Source: JAKZRT01 sp965247915 (GTDB lineage Bacteria; Pseudomonadota; Alphaproteobacteria; Rhodobacterales; Rhodobacteraceae). Taken from it: DNA of 64,000 nt. Below, in pieces: positions 35,717 through 44,089 of the stretch (positions are counted from its first letter, which is position 1; each line of letters begins with the position of its first letter). A program made the translations under genes and the position numbers. The stretch covers positions 3,410,001 to 3,474,000 of the forward strand of contig OZ252048.1 of NCBI GenBank assembly GCA_965247915.1, in the 5' to 3' direction. The notes under the pieces are model-generated. The model saw only the letters and a list, made by a program, of their open reading frames with translations, was not told the DNA's origin and searched no databases.

Positions 35717-36840
35717 GGGTTGTGTCCTAGCTCTGGTGCGGGCGTGCCCATGACATCGGCCACGACCATTTCCTGAAAGGCGCGAACGCTGTCTTCCCAG
35801 ACCGGCGACAGAAAGCCGCCGTCGGCTGCGGGCGAAGCGCGGCCGGTGTAAAGCCGTTCGACCATCTCGTGGTCTTCCTTGTGGACGTCCCACCAGAGCG
35901 CTTTGAGGGCTTCGATTTCGTCCTTGGTCAGCGTCTGGCCCTCGGTCGTGTAAAGCGCGCGCTTTTGCGCCACCTGGCCGGGGCCAAGCGGGATATTCAG
36001 ATAAACGCCGATCTGGCCGGGGAAATAGCGGCCCAGGATAAAGGTGGGGAAAAGCGTAAGGTAACGCGAGCTTACGCCCAGACTTCCCGACCCTTCGTGT
36101 TCTTCCTTGACGTTAATCGCGGAGCCGACACAGCGCCCGTCGATGATCGTGTAATGGTCTTCCAGCGGCTGTTCGGTGGTCGAGGCATGGACGAACTGGA
36201 CATGATAGGGTTCTATGAAATTCTCCATGATCAGTTTCCAGTTGGTGTCGATCACACCGAAATCGAGTATGCCAATCAGGGCCAATTTGTCGAAGTCAAT
36301 TCCGTCAAGCCGGGCGATCAGCGGGGCGGCGTAAGTCTCGAAGTCGGGCGCGTCGCCGCTGAGGTTGACGAATATCCAGTCGTGCCAGACGTGACTGCGG
36401 ACCGGTTTGAGGCCGTTTTCGGCGGGGTCGAACCCGTCGGGCCGGGGATTGTCGGTGCCGCCGAAATGCGGCGTGGCGCGCAAGGACCCGTCAAGGTCAT
36501 AGGCCCAGGCGTGATAGGGGCAGCGGATCAATTTGCCGACGTTTTTGGGCGCGTCGACCAGGGTCAGGCATCGGTGCCGGCAGTGATTGTGGAAAACCCG
36601 GATCACGCCAGCCGCGTTGCGCACGATCAACAGCGACAGTCCGGCGATGGTGATGGGGATCGCGTCACCGGCTTCGGCAAGTTCGTGCGCAAAGCCCACG
36701 CAAACCCAGTTCCGCAAGAAAATGGTTTCGCATTCGCCCTTCCAGAATTCGGCGTCGCGATAGGCCATGGGCGGCAGGCCGCGCGCCGGTGATGTGGGCC
36801 GCCGGAAAGCGGCAAGCGCGCCTTCGAAATCGTCAGGCAT
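35713..36840 (-). CDS. Rieske-type ring-hydroxylating or N-demethylating oxygenase, alpha subunit
   Basis: A 375-residue oxygenase. The Rieske 2Fe-2S motif is Cys87, His89 (HCRHR) and Cys107, His110 (CPYH). The mononuclear iron histidines are His213 and His218 in ENFIEPYHVQFVH. The C-terminal domain is the RHO_alpha type. Single-gene systems of this size often act on methylated amines (carnitine, glycine betaine, stachydrine) or on aromatic acids. No ferredoxin reductase is in the operon, so an external one is required. It overlaps the regulator gene by 8 nt and gloA by 4 nt. Confidence 0.83.
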   Translation of the reverse strand: MPDDFEGALAAFRRPTSPARGLPPMAYRDAEFWKGECETIFLRNWVCVGFAHELAEAGDAIPITIAGLSLLIVRNAAGVIRVFHNHCRHRCLTLVDAPKNVGKLIRCPYHAWAYDLDGSLRATPHFGGTDNPRPDGFDPAENGLKPVRSHVWHDWIFVNLSGDAPDFETYAAPLIARLDGIDFDKLALIGILDFGVIDTNWKLIMENFIEPYHVQFVHASTTEQPLEDHYTIIDGRCVGSAINVKEEHEGSGSLGVSSRYLTLFPTFILGRYFPGQIGVYLNIPLGPGQVAQKRALYTTEGQTLTKDEIEALKALWWDVHKEDHEMVERLYTGRASPAADGGFLSPVWEDSVRAFQEMVVADVMGTPAPELGHNP

Positions 36841-37363
36841 CGGCGGCCCTCCAATCCCGTTTCAGCAGGAACTGGTTCTTGAAATTCTTGAGGCCCGGCA
36901 TAACCTCGGCGCTGGCCACGTCGCTGGCTGCGTAAATCTCGGTTTCGAGAAAGCTTTGCAAAGCGTCGGATTCGTCGCTGACAATCTCGACGATCAGGTC
37001 GTAACGCCCCGCCACCCACAGCACGAACACGACGCGCGCGTCATCGCGCAGGCGCTCGGCCACCTGGGCGGGCGTCGTGCCCGAGGCCACGGTGATACCG
37101 ACCAGTGCGTCGGTTTTGTATTCGGTCGCCACCGGATCAACCATGGCTACGATGCGCAGCATGTTGTTGTCGCGTAGGGCACTGACGCGGTTGCGAATGG
37201 TGCCTTCCGAGACCTCAAGTTTCTGGGCTATTTCGGAAAACGGCAGGCGCCCGTCGATCTCGAGCATGCGGATGATCTTCTGGTTCAGACCGTCCCCGGG
37301 CGAGCGGATACCATGCTGCTGCTGGCCATTTTCTTGCGCCGTTCCGTTGCCCGGTTTCGCCAT
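36833..37363 (-). CDS. Lrp/AsnC-family regulator
   Basis: A 176-residue regulator. The helix-turn-helix lies at about residues 29-75 (LNQKIIRMLEIDGRLPFSEI, then KLEVSEGTIRNRVSAL), followed by an AsnC ligand domain ending in ASAEVMPGLKNFKNQFLLKRDW. It heads the operon and so probably controls it in response to its substrate or product. ATG 37363 is the likely start, though GGAAGG sits right against it; the alternative at 37405 adds 14 residues. The first 25 residues are Gln/Gly-rich and look non-conserved. Confidence 0.82.
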   Translation of the reverse strand: MAKPGNGTAQENGQQQHGIRSPGDGLNQKIIRMLEIDGRLPFSEIAQKLEVSEGTIRNRVSALRDNNMLRIVAMVDPVATEYKTDALVGITVASGTTPAQVAERLRDDARVVFVLWVAGRYDLIVEIVSDESDALQSFLETEIYAASDVASAEVMPGLKNFKNQFLLKRDWRAADA

Positions 37364-37464
37364 CCTTCCGGCACCCGATGATTTGGAATCACAAAGTCGA
37401 TGCAACAGATTGGTGCGAATTCGTCAGGATGTCGATGATTTTTTACGAAATCAATATCAGATTA

Positions 37465-37497
37465 CCCGCGATCTGCGAATTTCGCATAGATCGCGGG
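37465..37497 (-). terminator. Strong hairpin between manC remnant and lrp-type gene
   Basis: A perfect 10-bp stem, CCCGCGATCT with AGATCGCGGG, whose loop contains a further short stem (GCGAA/TTCGC). It lies 36 bp after the manC stop and about 100 bp before the regulator start, so it would terminate manC transcription. No long T-run follows. Confidence 0.55.
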
Positions 37498-37532
37498 CGT
37501 GTTTCGCGCAGGATAACCGAGGATTTCGCCGG

Positions 37533-38567
37533 TCAGCCCACCAAACGTTCTTTGTGTGCGGCCATATCCTCGACCCGGCCAAAGACGTCTTCGAGGCGTT
37601 CGATGTCGTCCTCTTCCAGATACGATCCCGACTGAACCTCGATCAGCTCGACCAGAATGCGCCCCGGATTGGACAGACGATGAACCTCGCCGATCGGGAT
37701 ATAAACGGACTCGTTCTCGTGCAATTTCTTGACGGTATCGCCAATAGTCACCTCGGCGGTGCCGCGCACCACGACCCAGTGCTCCGACCTGTGGTGGTGC
37801 CGTTGCAGCGACAGTTTGGCACCGGGTTTGACGCCGATCCGCTTGACCCGGAAACGCTCGCCAAGGTCGGTGGTCTGATACCAGCCCCAGGGGCGGTAAC
37901 AGCGCAGATGTTCCAGCGCTTCCTTGCGCTCGCGTTCTTCCAAGAGCTTGACCAGTTGTTTCACGCCCTGCGCGCTGTCCAGCCCAATGACCAAAACCGC
38001 GTCGGCCGTTTCGATAACCGCCAGGTTGTCGACGCCGACGGTGCAAACCATCCGCGACGAGGCGTGGATCAGCGTGTTCCTGGTGTCCATGGTGATCGCA
38101 TCGCCGACAACGGCCACGCCGTCGGCATCTTTGTCGGCAACCGACCAAACCGACTTCCAGTCGCCAAGATCGGACCGTACAAGGTCCGAGGGCACCACAA
38201 CCGCCGCGCTGGTCTTTTCCATAAAACCATGATCGAATGATATTTTTCTGGCCTCTGCAAAGCCCGCGCCAGGCACGAAGAACCCAAGATCCTCGCCGCC
38301 ATCCCGCACCGATCTGCGCACCGCTTGGGCGGTCTCGGGCTCGACCAACGCGACCGCTTCGATCAGCCACTGGGCCCGGAAGCAAAATATGCCGGCATTC
38401 CACAGACAAAGCTGGTCCTCGATCAGGTGTTTGGCGGTTTCGACGTCAGGTTTTTCAACAAACTGCGCGACCTTGAAAACGCCGTCGGATATCTCGGCGG
38501 CGGGCCGGATATAGCCATAAGCGTCAGACGGCTCGAAGGGCTGGATGGGCCGTGTTGCATCAATCAC
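37533..38567 (-). pseudogene. manC: Mannose-1-phosphate guanylyltransferase / mannose-6-phosphate isomerase, N-terminus deleted
   Basis: The product retains about 338 residues of a normal protein of about 475. It begins in the nucleotidyltransferase domain at IQPFEPSDAYGYI, continues through FVEKPDVETAKHLI, LWNAGIFCFRA and DLGDWKSVW, and ends with a complete type II mannose-6-phosphate isomerase cupin (RPWGWYQTTD; HHHRSEHWVVV; HRLSNPG). The N-terminal GTP-binding GGxGTRLWPLSR region is missing because an IS end (GGCCGTGTTGCATCAATC) begins at 38548. The first few codons of the open frame (GTG 38567 onward) are IS-derived. GDP-mannose synthesis by this copy is presumably lost; the isomerase half could fold alone if translated. 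Confidence 0.85.
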
Positions 38568-39404
38568 CGGACAAGCGCGGAGTACCCTTACCCGTGAAAA
38601 TGGTCAGCCAACTGACTCAAACCTGGCACAGCCAAGTTCGGTCATTCTGTTAAGAGCCCGCACACCGATCTGTGCCTCAGTTTTCTGATTTTCGAACCGC
38701 CGCGATCTCAGTTTCGGCCCGATCACACTTTTCCAACGACCAATTTGTGCTTCCGCGCGACTGCGCTGATTGTAGCCGCTTCTGACTTGCCATGCCAGTC
38801 GGCCGTACGTCTGTATCTGGGCGATGTGCTGGTCGCGGAGGGATGGATCATCGCGCGATTTCAGGGCGAGAACGGCGTTTTTTGGCGGTGGAATGATGAC
38901 CTCGACTGCATCGCCAAAACGCGCCGTGAGCAGATTTCTGGTCGGGGTGCCGTCATAGGCCCCATCCGCCAGAAATCGCGAAACCGGCCCGTCGAACTGA
39001 TCCAGAAGCCCGGGCAAGGCCGTGCTATCGCCGACGTGGTCCAGCGTCAGATCCGAGCAGATGATCTCGCCGGTTGTGAGGTCCAGGCCGAGGTGTAGCT
39101 TTCTCCACGATTTGCGTTTGGCCTTTGCCGCACGCGCCTTCCTGCCTTCGAGCTTCGCGAGCGTGGAGAGCGCGGGGCGCAGATCGGCAATGGTGGCCCT
39201 GATCATTTCGCGCAGTTCGCTGGATGTCAGGCGCACGTCAAAGAGCCCGGCCTTGCGGGCCACGGCGATCAGGCGCTTTTCCTCGCGGGCGCGGACCCGG
39301 ACCATCCCGGACCCGATCTCCGCGAGCCGGTCGGCGGGATCGATCCACCGGCGTTTGCGGCGGCGCTTCGGCGTGGCCTGCTCGGGGGCGGCTGGTAGAG
39401 TCAT
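38548..39404 (-). pseudogene. Chimeric ORF: TraC-like N-terminus fused to IS5-family (IS903-like) transposase C-terminus
   Basis: The coding frame is 38604-39404 (266 aa). Residues from about 97 (RKSWRKLHLGLD) to the end are the C-terminal half of an IS903-group transposase, with the second catalytic Asp in LADGAYDGTP and the Glu in RSRAEAQIGRWK. The first catalytic Asp region is absent. Residues 1 to about 95 instead start with a basic stretch (KRRRKRRW) and continue ADRLAEI, AREEKRLIAVARKAGL, like small TraC/TraD conjugal-transfer accessory proteins. The join is near 39115. The IS left end at 38548 is intact; the right half is gone. A deletion between an IS and plasmid transfer DNA is the simplest cause. 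It is not expected to transpose. Confidence 0.6.
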
Positions 39405-39835
39405 CTGGTGCCTCGTCCTTTTGCGTCGAAGGTCTTTGGCTCGCCCGCATCAGAGCGTAGCTCTTGCTCTGTAAACTACCCGCCCAGGGTTGCACTGTCG
39501 AAACTGATCAACAGCCTCAGGGGCGTCTGCAGTAGGTTACTGCGAAAAAACAGACCCGGGATTACTGGCCGCCATCACAAGGGCGTTCTCTGGTCGCCGT
39601 CCTACTTCGCCGCAAGCTGCGGCGGAGCGCCCCTCGCTGTCGTGACGACGACGATCGCCCTCGATAGTGGCTATCTGTTACCCGGGTAACAGGTGAAACG
39701 ACGGATCGCCTGACCTCGTCCACATCAAAAACCCGCTTTACCGTTAGATGACTCACGCTCATGGCGTCGGCGAACTGGCGGATTTTCCGCCGATTCAGTC
39801 TATATAATGCTTAGCGCAAAGCATTTGGAGAAATC
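39405..39835. other. Gene-free stretch with palindrome and promoter
   Basis: No convincing gene. It contains an 18-bp perfect palindrome, CTGTTACCCGGGTAACAG, at 39675-39692. At its right end a promoter for the small gene at 39836 has a consensus -10 TATAAT (39803-39808). That is overlapped by the inverted repeat AATGCTT...AAGCATT (39806-39825), which looks like an operator over the transcription start. Confidence 0.55.
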
Positions 39836-40066
39836 ATGCCCATAGGACCAAAGGGCCAGAAACGCCCCGCAGACGTTATCGGCAATGCCGTGCGAATCGC
39901 CCAGATAGCCACTGGCGAGGTTGAGGATACAGTTGAGGATGATGGCAAAGACCCCGCAGCCAAGGCTCTTGGGGCAAAGGGCGGAAAGGCGCGAGCGGCT
40001 AAACTGACGCCAGAGCAACGGTCCGATATTGCGAGGAAAGCGGCTGCTAAACGGTGGAAAACGTAG
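39836..40066 (+). CDS. Small basic Ala/Lys-rich protein of plasmid/mobile-element type
   Basis: A 76-residue protein. The N-terminus (PIGPKGQKRPADVIGNAV) is conserved in small proteins encoded on plasmids and integrated elements as I remember them. The acidic middle (EVEDTVEDD) is followed by a basic tail GAKGGKARAAKL, then IARKAAAKRW, resembling nucleic-acid-binding histone-like tails. It has a good ribosome site (TGGAG, 6 nt before ATG), a TATAAT promoter and an inverted repeat over the start site. Function unknown; possibly a small regulator autoregulated through that repeat. Confidence 0.6.
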   Translation: MPIGPKGQKRPADVIGNAVRIAQIATGEVEDTVEDDGKDPAAKALGAKGGKARAAKLTPEQRSDIARKAAAKRWKT

Positions 40067-40071
40067 ATTAA

Positions 40072-40151
40072 ACCCGTATCTCCCGCGCGCCAATGTCGGA
40101 ACCACTTCGGCGGCCAGCTATATGTGCTTGATGGCGGCGGATGCGCCATGA
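40072..40151 (+). pseudogene. Possible 3' remnant of istA
   Basis: The frame ending in TGA at 40149-40151 reads YLPRANVGTTSAASYMC and then LMAADAP. It overlaps the istB ATG as ATGA, the usual istA/istB coupling. Only about 25 codons remain before the unrelated small gene. Identification rests on position and coupling, so confidence is low. Confidence 0.3.
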
Positions 40152-40951
40152 CCGACACCCCCGAACTCCTGCTCGCCCACCACCTCAAGACGCTGAAGCT
40201 GCCAACCTTCCTCCGGGAATACGACAAGCTGGCGCGCCAGTGCGCTGCCGAGGGGCTGGACCATGTCCGGTTCCTGGCCCGTCTGGTGGAACTGGAACTG
40301 ATCGACCGTGAACGGCGGATGATCGAGCGCCGGATCAAGGCGGCGAAGTTCCCGGCGGTCAAAAGCCTCCCCTCTCAGGCATGCTGCGCATGCCCTGCCG
40401 GGCAGCGGATCAGCTTCGACTTCAAGGCGATCCCGGCGCTCAACAAAATGCAGGTGCTGGAACTGGCCCGCTGCGAATGGATAGACCGGCGCGAGAATGT
40501 CATCGCCCTTGGTCCAAGCGGCACCGGCAAGACACACGTTGCTCTGGGTCTCGGCCTCGCCGTCTGTCAGAAGGGCCTCTCCGTGGGCTTCATCACCGCC
40601 GCAGCCCTGGTCCATGAGCTGATGGAGGCCCGCGACGAGCGACGCCTCCTGCGCCTGCAAAAACAGATGGCCAATTGCAAACTTCTGATCATCGACGAGC
40701 TCGGCTTCGTGCCGCTGAGCAAGACTGGCGCCGAGTTGCTGTTCGAACTGATCTCGCAACGCTACGAGCGCGGCGCCACGCTGATCACCAGCAATCTGCC
40801 CTTTGACGAATGGATCGAAACCTTCGGCTCAGAGCGTCTGACCGGCGCGCTTCTGGACCGCCTGACCCATCACGTCAACATCCTCGAGATGAACGGCGAC
40901 AGCTATCGTCTGGCCCAAAGCCGGGGCCGCAAAGGCATCGCCATCAACTAG
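40148..40951 (+). CDS. istB: IS21-family helper ATPase IstB (orphan, with internal insert)
   Basis: A 267-residue AAA+ transposition helper. The N-terminal region (LAHHLKTLKLPTFLREYDKLA) is followed by Walker A GPSGTGKTHVALGL (about 127), Walker B LLIIDELGFVPL (about 182), TLITSNLPFDEW and RLTHHVNILEMNGDSYR. IstA, the transposase, is missing. Normal IstB reads KSLDSFDFKAIP; here KSL is followed by about 14 extra residues (PSQACCACPAGQRI) before SFDFKAIP. They are encoded by two short hairpins at 40378-40405. The insert keeps the frame and lies just before the ATPase core. Confidence 0.88.
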   Translation: MTDTPELLLAHHLKTLKLPTFLREYDKLARQCAAEGLDHVRFLARLVELELIDRERRMIERRIKAAKFPAVKSLPSQACCACPAGQRISFDFKAIPALNKMQVLELARCEWIDRRENVIALGPSGTGKTHVALGLGLAVCQKGLSVGFITAAALVHELMEARDERRLLRLQKQMANCKLLIIDELGFVPLSKTGAELLFELISQRYERGATLITSNLPFDEWIETFGSERLTGALLDRLTHHVNILEMNGDSYRLAQSRGRKGIAIN

Positions 40952-41134
40952 GTTCAGGACAGATTGGCCCTCGCGGGCCAAAGCGCCCAGGCACCCGCCA
41001 GCTATATCGAGAGCGCAGGCACCTGGGCGCCCTCCGCATTCCTGGTGCCAGATTCAGGCACCCTCAAGTGGCCAACATTTGCTCCGCCACATGGCCGGTT
41101 TTTGCTCCGCCGTTGACAAACATTTATGATTGAC
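40952..41134. other. IS21 right-end region
   Basis: Non-coding DNA after istB. TTTGCTCCGCC occurs twice, at about 41060 and 41101, as in the multiple internal repeats of IS21 ends. A terminal CCGTTGACA finishes near 41118. The left end and istA are absent, so this is a deleted IS21-type element. The TTGAC at 41130-41134 is the target duplication of the next IS. Confidence 0.45.
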
Positions 41135-42786
41135 CCGACATTCCCCAAGTAGAAGGCCATCTTCTGTATGCTTCAACCAATTTGGGCCATGATCAAGCCT
41201 TTCGGTTTCGCTGTGCTGTGGATTTGGCATCCTAGCGGGGTTTCTGCCCTCAGCGGCTGGTTTGACGCAGCTTTCAGCCTGATCAACAGCGGTTGGAACA
41301 AACCAGCCGAGCCGCTTTTCTTCAGGTTTTGCCGCTGACACCGTCATGTTGGAACCGGTGGCGCGCGTAGCCTTTGGATGGCGGCAAGGACGCGGTTGAA
41401 CAAATTTCCGCTGACCGCAACCTCGGCAAGCTGGAAGGTAATGGCGCGGGCGTGGCGGACGACCCTCACGCCGGTTTTGATCAGTCGTGTTTGGAGGCTG
41501 GTCAGCGACCAGTCGGCTATCTCCTCGGGCAGATCAGTGCCTTGCAGGAAGACACCGAGATTGTAGGCCAGTGCGTGAAGCTGAAGGCGGACCTCGTTCT
41601 GCGCCATGCCCTTGCAGGACAAGCGCGTCCAGTTGATTGCCTGCTTTCCCTCTTTGATGTGCTGCTCAGCGGTGCCACGCTGATTGTAGAACTGAATGAT
41701 CCAGTCTGCCTCCATTGGCATATTGGTAACGACAAAACCAACCCTCGGGAACAATTCACCCGGATGCCAGTCCACCTTGGCGATGACACGACGGGGTTTG
41801 TCCCAGGACGCAGCCTGATATCGGAAGTCGCCGTAGGTGCGTCGCACATGGTTGGGCGGACGGCCCACAGGGCGCTTGAGCAGATGCGCAATCTTGCCCT
41901 GAAGAACACGATTGGTGCGGAGCCGGATGGCATAGAAATAGCTCTCCGCTTCGAGCATCTCGTAGAGGTCTGGGATGGCGAAGGCGGCGTCACCTCGGAA
42001 GAACCGCATTAGGTGGCGATCTGCATATCGCGCCATGACCGACTTCAGAACGTCTTTCCAACCATCCGCACTGTGCACATTGCCGGGCCGCAGAGCGCAG
42101 CGTTCAAGATGACCAAACTGATTGAAGACGAACAGCGGGTGATAACACATGCAGCCGAAATGACCGTTCCAGGCCGTGTCTTCCTGCGCTCCGTGGGTCG
42201 GGCTGACCGAGCTATCCATATCCAGCGTGATCCACTTGGGAGGTTTGCGTTCGTGAATCCGGTCGATCCATTGCCCTGACAAGTCAGCCAGCGCAGTGCG
42301 ATTATCCGAAGTTGCCAGCACCTCGGTTTCGAACCGTCCCATCTGGCTTGAGGATGCTGCCTTGGCATCCACAGCCCGTCCGCCGACCACCTGCCGCATT
42401 ACCGGATCAAGCGATAAACGATCCGCATCATTCACATCATCGTACACGGCCAGCCGACCAAAGACCGACTGGCGCAACAGGCCGACCAGTGAGTGCAGGC
42501 GATTGTGGCCAGTTCGCGTGTCTCTCAGCAATCCGCCCGCAATGTCGTGTAGGCCGAGCACTTCATCCAGTTCCCGGAACAACAGCAATCCGCCATTTGA
42601 ACTGATCTTCGAACCATGGAATTCCAGCCGCACGCGACGGTCAAAATCAAGCCGAACATCACCCGTTTTATCTGCACCCTCCCGGTGATCCATAATCCGC
42701 CGCCTCCAGTCCATTAACATGCTGAAATATAACACATTACCGACCGCTCGGAACGCGAAATCGTCACGTTACTTGGGGAATGCGAG
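41135..42786 (-). mobile_element. IS1380-family element, copy 1, complete
   Basis: A 1,652-bp element. The left end CCGACATTCCCCAAGT and the right end (reversed) CTCGCATTCCCCAAGT are inverted repeats. A 5-bp duplication TTGAC flanks it at 41130-41134 and 42787-42791. It inserted 12 bp beyond the IS21 remnant end. The second element of this family is at 46686-48327. Confidence 0.85.
41344..42735 (-). CDS. IS1380-family transposase (copy 1)
   Basis: A 463-residue DDE transposase. FDRRVRLEFHGSKISSNGGLLLFRELDE opens the conserved part (about residues 30-57). The first catalytic Asp is in LDMDSSVSPTHG (about 195), the second in RFFRGDAAFAIPD (about 260), and the C-terminal Glu in YNQRGTAEQHIKEGK (about 365). 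It is full length. An in-frame ATG 42 nt inside (MDHREG) is an alternative start. The protein is clearly homologous to but distinct from the transposase of copy 2. Confidence 0.9.
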   Translation of the reverse strand: MLYFSMLMDWRRRIMDHREGADKTGDVRLDFDRRVRLEFHGSKISSNGGLLLFRELDEVLGLHDIAGGLLRDTRTGHNRLHSLVGLLRQSVFGRLAVYDDVNDADRLSLDPVMRQVVGGRAVDAKAASSSQMGRFETEVLATSDNRTALADLSGQWIDRIHERKPPKWITLDMDSSVSPTHGAQEDTAWNGHFGCMCYHPLFVFNQFGHLERCALRPGNVHSADGWKDVLKSVMARYADRHLMRFFRGDAAFAIPDLYEMLEAESYFYAIRLRTNRVLQGKIAHLLKRPVGRPPNHVRRTYGDFRYQAASWDKPRRVIAKVDWHPGELFPRVGFVVTNMPMEADWIIQFYNQRGTAEQHIKEGKQAINWTRLSCKGMAQNEVRLQLHALAYNLGVFLQGTDLPEEIADWSLTSLQTRLIKTGVRVVRHARAITFQLAEVAVSGNLFNRVLAAIQRLRAPPVPT

Positions 42787-42791
42787 TTGAC

Positions 42792-43022
42792 TGTTCTTGC
42801 ATGGGGAAAGATTAGCAAAAACAGGTGGTAAAATGTCCAGTTTTGTTGGTGCGTTTGCTACATAAGTCCGGGGATTTCCCCTTACTCGCAATCAGACCGA
42901 CCAAATTATAAATCGCCAACAAATTCGAGTGCACTCAGGCAATTCGGCCATTGGTAACCTAGAAGGTACTCTACAAAGATTTGGCTAATAAAAACAATCG
43001 CTTATGAGTATAAATGGCGGTG
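42792..43022. other. AT-rich gap without a gene
   Basis: About 230 bp between the IS1380 and IS6-type elements. It is visibly richer in A and T than the host genes, and I see no gene, repeat or RNA feature in it. Confidence 0.5.
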
Positions 43023-43789
43023 GTGTCAGACCGATGAGAACCGGTCTCTGCAAGGACCGCAACCTTGCCCTTTATGCCGCGCCAAGTTGACGCCACTCGG
43101 CGAGAGCAGCGGCGCGGTTCAGCTTGAAGTTTGCTAGGGAATAAAGGTGTCGCTCGTGATTGAAATGGTTATGGACTGAGGAATGAACGGTAACGAATTT
43201 CTGTAAACTTCGTATCCGCCGGAACCGTTGCATGGCCCGCTCTCTTCGTCGAAATGGAAGGTGCGAATTCTCTGCTCGATTGTTCAGCCAGTGGCCTATT
43301 TCTTGTCTGTCGGAATTGCCGATAACCTTCATCGCGGCTCCGTATGACCGGAGTTTGTCAGTCACGAGGATATGTGGCTGGCCATAGCGTTTCATTGATT
43401 TTCTTATGAATTTCAACGCCGCCTTGCAATCTCGCCGCTTCGTGACAAAGGATTCCAACACCTCGCCTTCGTGATCAACGGCGCGCCATAGGTAGTGGGT
43501 CTCGCCATTGATCTTCACAAAAACTTCGTCCAGGTGCCATTGCCAATCTGAGTATGCCCGCAGCTGCTGGATGCGTTTTCTGCGGATCTCGGCCGCGAAC
43601 ATCGGGCCGAACCTGTTCCACCAGAAACGAACTGACTCATGACTGATATCGATACCGCGTTCGTGCAGCAGGTCCTCGACATTTCGAAGCGAGATTGGGA
43701 ACCGCACATACATCATCACCGCCAGCCGGATGATCTCGGGGCTGGTTCGGAAGTACCGAAAAGGGCTACGCTTTGTCATGGTCGGACGC
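43023..43789 (-). mobile_element. IS6-family element, approximate ends
   Basis: Imperfect ends GTGTCAGACCGATGA (from 43023) and GCGTCCGACCATGA (reversed, ending at 43789) bracket a transposase gene. The 767-bp size fits IS6. No 8-bp duplication is visible, as expected where IS6 elements have formed adjacent deletions or cointegrates. Confidence 0.5.
43072..43779 (-). CDS. IS6-family transposase
   Basis: A 235-residue DDE transposase. The N-terminal helix-turn-helix with the stretch SLRNVEDLLHERGIDISHES is followed by catalytic Asp in WHLDEVFVKI (about 82), Asp in ILVTDKLRSYG (about 142) and Glu in NRAENSHLPFRRRER (about 174). It is complete. IS6 elements move replicatively and often delete neighbouring DNA, which could explain the truncated material on both sides. 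Confidence 0.9.
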   Translation of the reverse strand: MTKRSPFRYFRTSPEIIRLAVMMYVRFPISLRNVEDLLHERGIDISHESVRFWWNRFGPMFAAEIRRKRIQQLRAYSDWQWHLDEVFVKINGETHYLWRAVDHEGEVLESFVTKRRDCKAALKFIRKSMKRYGQPHILVTDKLRSYGAAMKVIGNSDRQEIGHWLNNRAENSHLPFRRRERAMQRFRRIRSLQKFVTVHSSVHNHFNHERHLYSLANFKLNRAAALAEWRQLGAA

Positions 43790-43921
43790 TACGTGAGCGC
43801 CCTGCCCGCCTCAAGCCCGATCGCTCTGAAAATGTCCGCGGAAGACACCGACAAACAGGACCTCGTCACCGGGCTCCATGCCTTGGCACGGGCCGCTTGG
43901 TCGCTGGCTCCATCCGCCTGA
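43790..43921 (+). pseudogene. Possible C-terminal gene remnant
   Basis: To the right of the IS6 element a host-like GC-rich frame reads SPIALKMSAEDTDKQDLVTG, then LHALARAAWSLAPSA, and stops at 43919-43921. It could be the C-terminal end of a protein whose upstream part was removed with the IS6 insertion. No family was recognised. The rest of the gap to the regulator (43922-44089) shows nothing else. Confidence 0.3.
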
Positions 43922-44089
43922 CCCGAGAGGACGAAAACGAGCGCGCTCCCGATCCGTTCAATACCTGAACGTTCGCAAAGTGCGACCGGCCAGTTCCCAA
44001 TCGGGATGTCTCGAAGACATCGCGCCGTTCCCTCAGCGGCTGGATCGCGCTATCTAGTAACCTCTAGGATTCTGACAGAGGTGATTCAT

